Shown in pieces: positions 42,623 through 49,521 of a stretch of 49,521 nt of DNA (position 1 is the first letter of the stretch; every line of letters begins with the position of its first letter). Under the pieces are notes generated by a model, which was given only the letters and a program-made list of their open reading frames with translations, was not told the origin of the DNA and searched no databases. This DNA is from Hyphomicrobium_A sp964620915 (GTDB lineage: Bacteria; Pseudomonadota; Alphaproteobacteria; Rhizobiales; Hyphomicrobiaceae), in assembly GCA_964620915.1 (NCBI GenBank), contig CAZUKP010000023.1, positions 1 to 49,521 of the forward strand. Reading direction: 5' to 3'. The position numbers and the translations under genes were made by a program.

Positions 42623-43028
42623 CTGTCCGTAGAATGAGAACCTTGATCATGTTCTTCTCGGGCTCATTGAGGATCGTGCGTCCATCCAGGACGATCCAGC
42701 AATGTGCGCTCAGCCGGCTTGCCGCGATGCTTGTCTGATCCACACCGAAGTGAAGTTCTGGCTGATAGCCCGCGAGCGACAAGAAACGATAGGCGAGCAG
42801 CCCTTGGCGCAAGCAAGGCCGGTCCCGCATCACCCAAGGTTTGCGCACGGCGCGGCGCACGTGCTTGACGATGTAGGCGGGTTCGAGATGCGTGTAACGC
42901 ACGCGCGGCGGGGGAAGAGCTCGCTCGGTGAGCGATTGGAGATCGCGCTGGTAGGCCAAGATTGGTAACCAGCGCGCCCACAGCCACAGGGCTAGGCGAA
43001 ACCTTAAGCGTTCCAGCAGTGAGGTCAT
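42582..43028 (-). CDS. Lasso-type B2 leader peptidase (transglutaminase-like)
   Basis: A 148-residue protein of the lasso-peptide B2 family, which cuts the leader from the precursor. The presumed triad is Cys72 (RPCLRQGLLAYRFL), His109 (SAHCWIVLDG) and Asp115. The whole block C-L-R-Q-G to H-C-W-I is typical. B2 works with a PqqD-like B1 protein, encoded 17 nt upstream. In lasso clusters a cyclase of the asparagine-synthetase type is the third partner; none is present in this window. Confidence 0.88.
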   Translation of the reverse strand: MTSLLERLRFRLALWLWARWLPILAYQRDLQSLTERALPPPRVRYTHLEPAYIVKHVRRAVRKPWVMRDRPCLRQGLLAYRFLSLAGYQPELHFGVDQTSIAASRLSAHCWIVLDGRTILNEPEKNMIKVLILRTGGDGQSRLDALGA

Positions 43029-43045
43029 CGCGCAATCTTACCGGT

Positions 43046-43321
43046 CTACTTGATCAGTCCTTCGGCAACGAGCTGTTCAGCCATCGTACTCAGATCCTTT
43101 TGCAGTTCTTCGCGAGGCACATCGAAGACCGAGTTCACCTCGTCAACCACTTGTGAAAAGGTTCGCGATCCATCGATGGAATTCAGGAATTTCGCTGTCG
43201 TCGCATTGCAGGTGAACAACTGACCTGTCTCTACGACCAGCACAACCGCCCCCTCCTCGTTCCCGAGCTGCTGGAACGAAACGCCATCATTCAAGGAAAA
43301 AACCCGGGCGTCTTCTTGCAT
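43046..43321 (-). CDS. PqqD-like leader-binding protein (B1/RRE)
   Basis: A 91-residue protein of the PqqD fold, the recognition element that binds leader peptides. Conserved parts: EGAVVLVVETGQLFTCNATT (beta hairpin and start of the helix) and FLNSIDGSRTFSQVVDEV, with a C-terminal helix ending QLVAEGLIK. In lasso systems B1 grips the Tyr-x-x-Pro motif that all five precursors carry. GAGGAG and TTGAGGT precede its ATG. It leads the pqqD-B2-kinase set. Confidence 0.88.
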   Translation of the reverse strand: MQEDARVFSLNDGVSFQQLGNEEGAVVLVVETGQLFTCNATTAKFLNSIDGSRTFSQVVDEVNSVFDVPREELQKDLSTMAEQLVAEGLIK

Positions 43322-43670
43322 ACCTCAAGCTCCTCTTCGCCGCTCGCACCTGAGAGCCTTCGTCGGCTCCGACTGCTAGCGTCACGCCATACCAGGACGT
43401 ATGCCCCTATGCGAACGCTCCGTCTGCGTTCTTCCCCGGTTTTGAGTGATCTTCCCACCTTTTTAGAGGCCGCGTGGTTGCTGAACATCAGTCATTGCAC
43501 GCCGCCGAATCACTTTTCGCCACGGCTCCAAGTTCTTCACATAGCCGGTGCACTCGGGGCCATCTGTATGGCGGTCCACCGGGGCCGGCCCTTCGACATA
43601 GGGTTGCTCAGACGCTTCACGTGTGCCCCAGTGGCGAGCCCAAATCCACGAACGACGTGCCGGATGTCAC
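43322..43670. other. 349-nt gap between the peptide locus and the MFS gene
   Basis: No gene is supported. It must hold the promoter of the pqqD-B2-kinase set. CGAATCAC at 43506-43513 repeats the cassette 5' word with TTGCAC upstream, as in cassette 3, but no precursor follows it. Confidence 0.4.
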
Positions 43671-43766
43671 ATGGCGCAACCCAATGTGAAGGCCCTTGAG
43701 GTCGTCGAAGGCGACATCACGAAGTCGAAAACAATCTTGCAGCGCCCCGGTAACGAGACGACGTGA
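43671..43766 (+). CDS. Possible 31-codon leader ORF coupled to the MFS gene
   Basis: A short open frame, MAQPNVKALEVVEG at the start, that ends in TGATG, where the ATG is the start of the transporter gene. GGAT lies 6 nt before its ATG. The overlap suggests translational coupling, but the ribosome site is weak and nothing is recognised in the product. It could be chance. Confidence 0.3.
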   Translation: MAQPNVKALEVVEGDITKSKTILQRPGNETT

Positions 43767-45217
43767 TGCAGCAGACAAAGACGGAAGCGCCCGACACCAT
43801 CGTTGAAACGGACCTTCCCTCGCGTCTGGATCGTTTGCCGTGGGGGCGATTCCATACGCTGGTGGTTACCGCGCTAGGCGTTACGTGGATCCTGGACGGT
43901 CTTGAGGTGACGTTGGCCGGCTCTGTCGCTGGCGCCCTAAAAGAAAGCCCCACGCTGCGCTTCTCCAACACTGACATCGGGATTGCCGCCAGCGCCTATC
44001 TCGCAGGCGCCGTCCTTGGCGCAATTTTCTTTGGATGGCTGACCGACCGGTGGGGCCGAAAGAAGCTCTTTTTCATCACGCTTGCGGTCTATCTCTGCGC
44101 AACGGCAGCAACGGCGTTCTCCTGGAACTTATGGAGCTTTGTGGTCTTTCGGTTCTTGACGGGGGCTGGAATCGGCGGTGAGTACACAGCAATCAACTCC
44201 ACCATTCAGGAGCTCGTGCCCGCGCGCGTGCGCGGTTGGACCGACCTGGTGATCAACGGGAGCTTCTGGGTTGGAGCGGCAATGGGCGCCGCAGCGACCA
44301 TTGTCCTCCTCGATCCCGAGGTGCTCGGCCACGACTTGGGCTGGCGCGCTGCGTTCCTCCTCGGCGCTGCGTTGAGCATCGTTATTTTTTTCATGCGCAT
44401 GTGGCTCCCCGAAAGCCCGCGATGGCTCGTTGTTCACGGCCGCGCCAAAGAAGCAGAAGCGATTGTATCGGGCATCGAAGCAAAGCTCACGGCGCAAGGT
44501 CACGCGTTGTCTGACGGGCCCTTCTCCAAGATCCGGCTGCGCGCGCGATCGCACACACCACTGTGGGAAGTGGGCAGAACGCTCTTTCGCACTCAGCGCC
44601 AGCGCACGTTCGTTGGTCTCAGTCTGATGGCTTCGCAGGCGTTCTTCTACAATGCGATCTTCTTCACTTATGCCCTCATACTGACCGACTTCTACGACGT
44701 GCCTGCCAGTGATGTGGGCTGGTACATCCTGCCCTTTGCAGCCGGGAATTTTCTTGGCCCCGTTCTGCTCGGCCGGCTGTTCGATACGATCGGCAGGCGG
44801 TTCATGCTTGGGCTCACTTATGCGCTTTCAGGAGTTTTGCTGGCCGGCACAGGCTATCTCTTCGCGCAGGACGTCTTCACAGCTGAAAGCCTGACAATCG
44901 CATGGATGGTGATTTTTTTCTTTGCATCCGCCGCAGCGAGCGCGGCTTATCTTACCGTTAGCGAGACGTTCCCATTGGAGATCCGAGCGTTGGCGATTGC
45001 GTTCTTTTACGCAGTCGGCACCGGTATCGGCGGCGTTATCGGCCCGCTTTTGTTCGGAGTGCTGATTGAGTCGGGATCGCGGCTTCAGGTGTTCTCGGGC
45101 TATCTGCTTGGGGCCGGGCTCATGATCGCGGCCGCAGTTATCGCCGCACGATGGGGCGTGGATGCAGAACGAAAACCACTTGAGCAAGTAGCGCGCCCGC
45201 TTGCGGCCACCGACTAA
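43766..45217 (+). CDS. MFS transporter, metabolite:H+ symporter type
   Basis: A 483-residue major-facilitator protein with 12 membrane segments. The loop signature GWLTDRWGRKKLFF lies between helices 2 and 3, and FRFLTGAGIGGEYTAINSTI is the conserved helix-4 region of the sugar/metabolite group; WLPESPRWLVVHGRAKEAE begins the central loop. The substrate is unknown. It starts at ATG 43766 (a GTG precedes it). Its place beside the peptide locus raises export of the peptide as an option, though its sequence looks like an importer of small acids or sugars. Confidence 0.83.
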   Translation: MQQTKTEAPDTIVETDLPSRLDRLPWGRFHTLVVTALGVTWILDGLEVTLAGSVAGALKESPTLRFSNTDIGIAASAYLAGAVLGAIFFGWLTDRWGRKKLFFITLAVYLCATAATAFSWNLWSFVVFRFLTGAGIGGEYTAINSTIQELVPARVRGWTDLVINGSFWVGAAMGAAATIVLLDPEVLGHDLGWRAAFLLGAALSIVIFFMRMWLPESPRWLVVHGRAKEAEAIVSGIEAKLTAQGHALSDGPFSKIRLRARSHTPLWEVGRTLFRTQRQRTFVGLSLMASQAFFYNAIFFTYALILTDFYDVPASDVGWYILPFAAGNFLGPVLLGRLFDTIGRRFMLGLTYALSGVLLAGTGYLFAQDVFTAESLTIAWMVIFFFASAAASAAYLTVSETFPLEIRALAIAFFYAVGTGIGGVIGPLLFGVLIESGSRLQVFSGYLLGAGLMIAAAVIAARWGVDAERKPLEQVARPLAATD

Positions 45218-45268
45218 CACCCATGGCACGAAGACCTTCCAACACTCGAGGCAGGCTCGCGTAAAATA

Positions 45269-46282
45269 TTATTGAGCAGGACGCGCCGGTCCGATGGTGC
45301 CCACATCACGCAGACCGACGCCGGAGGAGCCCTTCATGAATTTACGGCCGTTCGCTGCCGGGGGCCGCGCCACGGGTTCGGCCGTTACGACCCCAATATC
45401 AAAAGGGACAGGTTCGCCGTCCTGACACGTGCGCACGGCACGCATATTGAGTACCCCTAATCCGGATGGGTCATGGATAACTGGCTTGCGCCCGTAGCGT
45501 GTACGCCAGTCGGCAACGAGGCCTGTTGCCTGTTTGCGAATGCCCTGACCGGCACCGCAGTAGATGTTTTGGTAGATGTCTTCGATCCAGACGCGCTCAT
45601 AAGGCGGCGCATTGGCGACTGCCACGGAAATTAAAGCCAGGGCCCGCACCGGGTTGGCTTGCATGTACTTGCCGCGCCACAATAGGTCTGCAAGGAACGC
45701 TTGCGCCCCGGCGTGGCCCTTCTGACTGAGCACCGAGAGCCAGTGCTTGGCGTAGGGCACGTCACTGTCGATGCCATCGCCGCGCAGATAGAGCTTTGCA
45801 AGCTCGAACTGGGCATCCTCATCACGGAAAAACTGAGCAGCTTCGCGCAGATACTCCGCAGCGATGCGAGAATTCGGCTTCAAGCCGACCTCAGGCAATC
45901 CCGTCAGGAGGTAACCTGCAATTTGCGTCATCGACTTTGCGACGTAAGGCGCACGCTGATCGTCGTCTGGATCAACGTCGGTGTGCTCCGCAGCGATCTT
46001 GAGATAGAGCTCGTAGGCCTTAACGTGATCTGTGCGCGAGCCGTTGTTGTCGGAATAGATGCGTGCCAAATAATACTGCGCGAGAAACAGGTCGGAATCG
46101 GCGGCAAACTTGAGCGCTGGAACCGCAATCTCATAGTAACCGCCGTTGAATGCGCCGATGCCCTGGTCGAGCGCTTCCTGGGGTGAACGGTACATGGACT
46201 CGGCTGCCCCTGCCGCGCCAACGAGCGCACAGAGCACCAGCCCGGCCAAGCCGTTCTTTATGCCTTGTCTAGATATCCGCAT
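45269..46282 (-). CDS. Exported Sel1-repeat-like protein
   Basis: A 337-residue protein with a signal peptide (GLAGLVLCALVGAAGAAES) and several Sel1/TPR-like helical pairs. The repeats show as AQYYLARIYSDNNGSRTDHV, AQFELAKLYLRGDGIDSDVP and GAQAFLADLLWRGKYMQANP. They likely make a protein-binding solenoid in the periplasm. The start at 46282 overlaps the ilvD end by 14 nt; the frame is open to 46750 but only by running antisense-like through ilvD. The partner is unknown. Confidence 0.82.
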   Translation of the reverse strand: MRISRQGIKNGLAGLVLCALVGAAGAAESMYRSPQEALDQGIGAFNGGYYEIAVPALKFAADSDLFLAQYYLARIYSDNNGSRTDHVKAYELYLKIAAEHTDVDPDDDQRAPYVAKSMTQIAGYLLTGLPEVGLKPNSRIAAEYLREAAQFFRDEDAQFELAKLYLRGDGIDSDVPYAKHWLSVLSQKGHAGAQAFLADLLWRGKYMQANPVRALALISVAVANAPPYERVWIEDIYQNIYCGAGQGIRKQATGLVADWRTRYGRKPVIHDPSGLGVLNMRAVRTCQDGEPVPFDIGVVTAEPVARPPAANGRKFMKGSSGVGLRDVGTIGPARPAQ

Positions 46283-47993
46283 AGCAGACCACTTCCGCTT
46301 TTGCGCCCGGATGGGTAACCGCACCTTTGCGCGCGGACCCAACCTGTTGGGCGAACTTCCACAGTGCCCCACTCTGATAAGGATTGTCCGGTGCTTTCCA
46401 GCGCTTGGCGCGCGCTTCCAGCTCAGCCGGATCAAGCTCGACGTCGAGCCTACCGTTCTCAGCATCGATAGAGATAATATCTCCGTCCTCGATGAGCCCA
46501 ATGGGCCCACCCAAGGCTGCCTCGGGCCCAACATGGCCGATGCAAAAGCCGCGGGTGCCACCCGAAAAACGCCCATCCGTAATGAGCGCAACTTTGTCGC
46601 CCGCGCCCTGCCCGTAGAGCGCCGCAGTCGTTGAAAGCATCTCACGCATGCCAGGGCCGCCCTTGGGGCCCTCGTATCGAACAACAATAACGTCACCGTC
46701 CTTGTATTCGCGCGCTTCGACGGCGCGGAAGGCATCTTCCTCGCAATCAAAGATCCGTGCGGGACCTCTGAAGCTGAGATTCTTCATTCCGGCGACCTTC
46801 ACGATCGCGCCGTCTGGCGCGAGCGAGCCTTGCAAGCCCACGACGCCGCCCGTTGGTGACAACGGATTGGATGCGGGACGAACCACCAACTGATCTTTGT
46901 TGAATTCGACGCCTTCGAGGTTCTGCGCCAACGTGCGGCCAGTCACGGTCAGGCAATCGCCATGGAGAAAACCGCCGTCGAGCAGCGTCTTCAGGATCTG
47001 CGGCACGCCACCAATGTCATACACATCCTTGGCCACATAATTCCCGCCAGGCTTGAGATCAGCGATATAGGGTGTGCGCTTGAAGATCTCGGCGACGTCG
47101 AATAGATCGAACGCGATGCCGGCCTCGTGTGCCATTGCCGGCAAATGCAGAGCCGCATTTGTCGATCCGCCGGTAGCGGCGACGATGACAGCGGCATTCT
47201 CGAAGGCCTTGCGCGTTGCGATATCGCGCGGGCGGATACCATGGGCGAGAAGCCGCATGACGGCCTTGCCGCTCTCGAGCGCATAGACATCGCGGCTTTC
47301 GTAGGGAGCAGGCGCACCGGCCGAACCCGGCAACGCAAGCCCAATTGCTTCGGAGACACACGCCATGGTGTTGGCTGTGAACTGGCCACCGCATGATCCC
47401 GCCGACGGGCACGCGTGACACTCAAGGTCGTGCAGTTCTTCGGCCGTCATCTTGCCAGCGGAGTACTGGCCGACACCTTCGAATACGTCGACGACGGTTA
47501 CGTCGCGGCCTTTGAATTTTCCAGGAAGTATCGAGCCGCCGTACATAAACACGGACGGCACGTTGAGACGGAGCATCGACATCATCATGCCCGGCAGCGA
47601 CTTGTCACAACCGGCAACGCCGACGAGTGCGTCATAGCAGTGGCCGCGCATCGTGAGCTCGATGGAGTCGGCAATCACCTCACGGCTGACCAGAGACGAC
47701 TTCATGCCCTGGTGCCCCATGGCGATGCCGTCGGTGACGGTAATCGTGCAGAATTCGCGTGGCGTACCACCAGCCTCGTCAACGCCTGTCTTGGCGGACT
47801 GTGCCTGACGCATCAGTGAAATATTGCAAGGAGCGGCTTCGTTCCAGCAAGACACAACACCCACGAGCGGACGGTGGATCTGCTCATCTTCCAATCCCAT
47901 CGCGTAGTAATAGGAACGATGAGGTGCGCGCGACGGACCTTCGGTGACGTGGCGGCTTGGCAGCTTTGACTTGTCGAACGTCTTCGCGTCCAT
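46269..47993 (-). CDS. ilvD: Dihydroxy-acid dehydratase
   Basis: Makes the 2-keto acids in valine, leucine and isoleucine synthesis. From ATG 47993 it has 574 residues, the family length. Fe-S and Mg ligands are in VGVAGCDKSLPGMMM and CPSAGSCGGQFTANTM, and GRFSGGTRGFCIGHV is the C-terminal block. The open frame to 48044 adds 17 residues with no support. It is followed by the Sel1-like gene. Its first cysteine region VVSCWNEAAPCN also fits. Confidence 0.96.
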   Translation of the reverse strand: MDAKTFDKSKLPSRHVTEGPSRAPHRSYYYAMGLEDEQIHRPLVGVVSCWNEAAPCNISLMRQAQSAKTGVDEAGGTPREFCTITVTDGIAMGHQGMKSSLVSREVIADSIELTMRGHCYDALVGVAGCDKSLPGMMMSMLRLNVPSVFMYGGSILPGKFKGRDVTVVDVFEGVGQYSAGKMTAEELHDLECHACPSAGSCGGQFTANTMACVSEAIGLALPGSAGAPAPYESRDVYALESGKAVMRLLAHGIRPRDIATRKAFENAAVIVAATGGSTNAALHLPAMAHEAGIAFDLFDVAEIFKRTPYIADLKPGGNYVAKDVYDIGGVPQILKTLLDGGFLHGDCLTVTGRTLAQNLEGVEFNKDQLVVRPASNPLSPTGGVVGLQGSLAPDGAIVKVAGMKNLSFRGPARIFDCEEDAFRAVEAREYKDGDVIVVRYEGPKGGPGMREMLSTTAALYGQGAGDKVALITDGRFSGGTRGFCIGHVGPEAALGGPIGLIEDGDIISIDAENGRLDVELDPAELEARAKRWKAPDNPYQSGALWKFAQQVGSARKGAVTHPGAKAEVVCYADI

Positions 47994-48513
47994 ACTCTTG
48001 TTATCCTTGCAACCCGAGATGCACGGCTGTGCCGACATCCCCAACAGGGGGCATCGAATGCATCGTCATCGAAGGCTGCGCGAGCCTTTGCAATGAACCG
48101 CCTCTTACGGGGGTGGCGATAAGCCACGGCCGCATTTTACCCTCGTTCCCGATCACGCGACGCTGCCGCTCCTTTGTGGCCCAAAAGAGGCAGTGCGGCT
48201 CGAATTCGTTGCCGCATCGCCACAGGCTCTCAGCAACCTTGGCGCACTGCTCTTCCTGGTCTTTTTGTCGGTCTGCGGTGCGCCGTGGCCGGGCAATGCA
48301 CGCAGACCTCTTTCCCTATACGGGGGTAATGCGTGCGAGACCGACTTGCTCATGTGAACGTGCTTAACGGGCCACTGGGGCACATGCAGGGCTCTCGTTT
48401 GGCGAGACGGAGAAACCTTGTGGCCTAAAAATGGACCGTTGGCTTAGGCCAAAGGCTGAATCCGCTAACCGCAAGTGGGGTGCACACGCCGCGTTGTGAA
48501 TAGCTGGCCCGGA
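47994..48513. other. 520-nt gap between valS and ilvD
   Basis: No gene is supported. It must contain the ilvD promoter. Frames at 47957-48367 and 48153-48383 show no family features. An inverted repeat at 48421-48451 is the only structure I see. Confidence 0.4.
48421..48451. repeat. Inverted repeat downstream of valS
   Basis: TGGCCTAA (48421-48428) and TTAGGCCA (48444-48451) form a perfect 8-bp stem around a 15-nt loop, 63 nt after the valS stop. No T run follows on either strand, so it may be a weak terminator or an unrelated site. Confidence 0.35.
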
Positions 48514-49521
48514 TCAGCCGGCGGCTTCCAAACGATTGCGGGCCGCCTGCAGACGCTTGATCGTGCCCTCAAGCTCGGCCTTGCGCTCGCGCGTTTCTTC
48601 GACCGCTTCAGGCTTGGCACGTTCCACGAAGTTCGGGTTGGCGAGCTTGGCGTCCATCTTGCCGAGATCGCTTTCCGCTTTGTCGATCTCGCGCCCAAGG
48701 CGCTGGATCTCAGCACCCATGTCGATTACGCCAGCGAGCGGAAGTGCAGCGTTCGTCTCGCCGACAACGACAAGCGCTGAGCCCTTCGGCGCCGACTTTG
48801 GGAAGGAGATACTGTCGAGGCGGGCCAACCGGCTGATCGTTTCCTCGTGCTGGCGCGCGCGACCGCGGATCTCAGCGTTTGCGCCTGGCAAGACGAGCGG
48901 GATCTTGGCGGCTGCAGGCACGTTCATTTCAGTTCTCACCGAGCGGATCTCGTTGATAAGCCGGATGACCCATCCGATCTCCTCGTCGACTGCCTTGTTC
49001 ACCAGGCCTGAAAGCGATGGCCAAACGCTCAGCGTGAGAAGGCTGTTGCGTCGTTCGCCGTGCTCAACCATGTGCGCCCACAGCTCTTCGGTGACGAAGG
49101 GCATGAAGGGGTGCAAGAGCTTTAGGATCTGATCGAGGACCCACGCCGTCGTCGCGCGCGTCTCCGACTTGCCGACCTCGTCATCGCCCGTCAGAGTCGG
49201 TTTGATCAGCTCCAGGTACCAATCGCAGAACTTGCCCCAGACGAATTCATAGATCGCGCCAGCCGCCTCATTGAACTTATATGCTTCAAGCGCCTTCGTA
49301 ACGTCACCTGCGGCCCGCTCCGTCTCACCGACGATCCAACGGTTGAGTGTCTCCTTCACGTCGGCAGGGTCGAAGCCATGCTGGCGCACGCACTCGTTCA
49401 TCTCGGCAAAGCGCGAGGCGTTCCACAGCTTGGTCGCGAAGTTGCGGTAGCCCTCGACGCGTTGTGTGGACAGCTTGATGTCGCGGCCCTGCGCGGCCAT
49501 GGCAGAAAGCGTGAAGCGCAG
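48514..49521 (-). CDS. valS: Valyl-tRNA synthetase, C-terminal part (runs off the window)
   Basis: The last 335 codons of valS; the 5' part lies outside the window. The frame stays open through 49521 and reads LRFTLSAMAAQGRDIKLS there, just after the catalytic domain. The anticodon-binding domain follows (YRNFATKLWNASRF, HPFMPFVTEELW), then the C-terminal coiled-coil (AEIQRLGREIDKAESDLGKM to the end) that touches the tRNA elbow. An ATG at 49500 lies inside the gene and is not the real start. Confidence 0.95.
   Translation of the reverse strand: MRFTLSAMAAQGRDIKLSTQRVEGYRNFATKLWNASRFAEMNECVRQHGFDPADVKETLNRWIVGETERAAGDVTKALEAYKFNEAAGAIYEFVWGKFCDWYLELIKPTLTGDDEVGKSETRATTAWVLDQILKLLHPFMPFVTEELWAHMVEHGERRNSLLTLSVWPSLSGLVNKAVDEEIGWVIRLINEIRSVRTEMNVPAAAKIPLVLPGANAEIRGRARQHEETISRLARLDSISFPKSAPKGSALVVVGETNAALPLAGVIDMGAEIQRLGREIDKAESDLGKMDAKLANPNFVERAKPEAVEETRERKAELEGTIKRLQAARNRLEAAG

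Noticed and set aside
38646..43321. A standard lasso-peptide cluster
   Set aside because: Leader, B1 and B2 fit, but no asparagine-synthetase-like cyclase and no ABC exporter are present, and two cores have no ring acceptor residue at positions 7-9.
43316..43699. 127-codon frame between the peptide locus and the MFS gene as a sixth precursor
   Set aside because: Although a CGAATCAC word lies inside it, the translation has no leader motif and no proper ribosome site.
47957..48367. 136-codon frame upstream of ilvD
   Set aside because: Overlaps the ilvD start on the other strand, many Cys and Arg, no motif; typical non-coding translation.
48421..48451. Inverted repeat as a firm valS terminator
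   Set aside because: The loop is 15 nt and no T run follows on the minus strand; kept only as a repeat.

Overview
The window is a chromosomal segment of an alphaproteobacterium, most likely of the order Hyphomicrobiales (Rhizobiales). The evidence is gene order and protein type: plsX-fabH-ihfA-merR next to a tRNA-Pro, a K+-insensitive membrane pyrophosphatase, tatABC-serS-surE-LytM factor, scpAB, nagZ, a SPOR protein, argS, dgt, erpA and xthA. Coding is dense, GC content is high and most genes lie on the minus strand. I ran no database search; every assignment comes from reading motifs, lengths and context.

Layout. 1-9.8 kb: tRNA-Pro(GGG), an Sfp-type phosphopantetheinyl transferase, a MerR-like regulator, ihfA, fabH, plsX, a YceD-family protein and a cytochrome bc1 chaperone on the minus strand. 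Then come bamE (plus), hppA (minus), an unrecognised plus-strand gene and a small secreted protein. 9.9-16.5 kb: a GDYXXLXY protein and a DUF2157 membrane protein, trmFO, a large secreted SGNH/GDSL hydrolase, and two genes related to mitochondrial complex I assembly factors. 16.5-34.8 kb: a long minus-strand housekeeping block (secF, secD, yajC; a DUF815 ATPase on plus; a LysM/LytM lipoprotein, surE, serS, tatC, tatB, tatA, an orphan ABC ATPase, scpB, scpA, nagZ, a SPOR protein, argS, dgt). 34.9-38.4 kb: erpA, xthA, an amino-acid permease and a tandem universal stress protein behind a probable FNR/FixK box.

38.6-43.3 kb is the accessory region and the most interesting part. Five short genes of 33-37 codons stand in a row on the plus strand. 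Each has the same 5' element 57-60 nt before its start, the same Shine-Dalgarno region, a nearly identical leader (Y-x-K-P-x-L-x-K-R-E-x-L-S-Q-I-x-A), a very different 13-16 residue C-terminal part that always has exactly two cysteines and a hydrophobic-Ser pair, and a downstream hairpin. Next to them are a nucleotidyltransferase-like protein (plus) and a convergent three-gene set: a PqqD-like leader-binding protein, a lasso-type B2 transglutaminase-like leader peptidase and an HPr-kinase-like protein. The leader and the B1/B2 pair are lasso-peptide-like. However, no asparagine-synthetase-like cyclase is present, and two of the five cores have no Asp/Glu where a lasso ring acceptor should be. 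I read this as a candidate undescribed class of ribosomally made, modified peptides with a library of five cores.

43.7-49.5 kb: an MFS transporter, a Sel1-repeat-like secreted protein, ilvD and the 3' part of valS, which runs off the window.

The core genes cover phospholipid and fatty-acid initiation (plsX, fabH), envelope assembly (bamE, Sec, Tat, LytM, SPOR, nagZ), chromosome segregation (scpAB), tRNA charging and modification (argS, serS, valS, trmFO) and respiratory or Fe-S assembly (bc1 chaperone, complex I factor homologues, erpA). Start codons were moved inward from the longest frame where a Shine-Dalgarno sequence or family length supports it.
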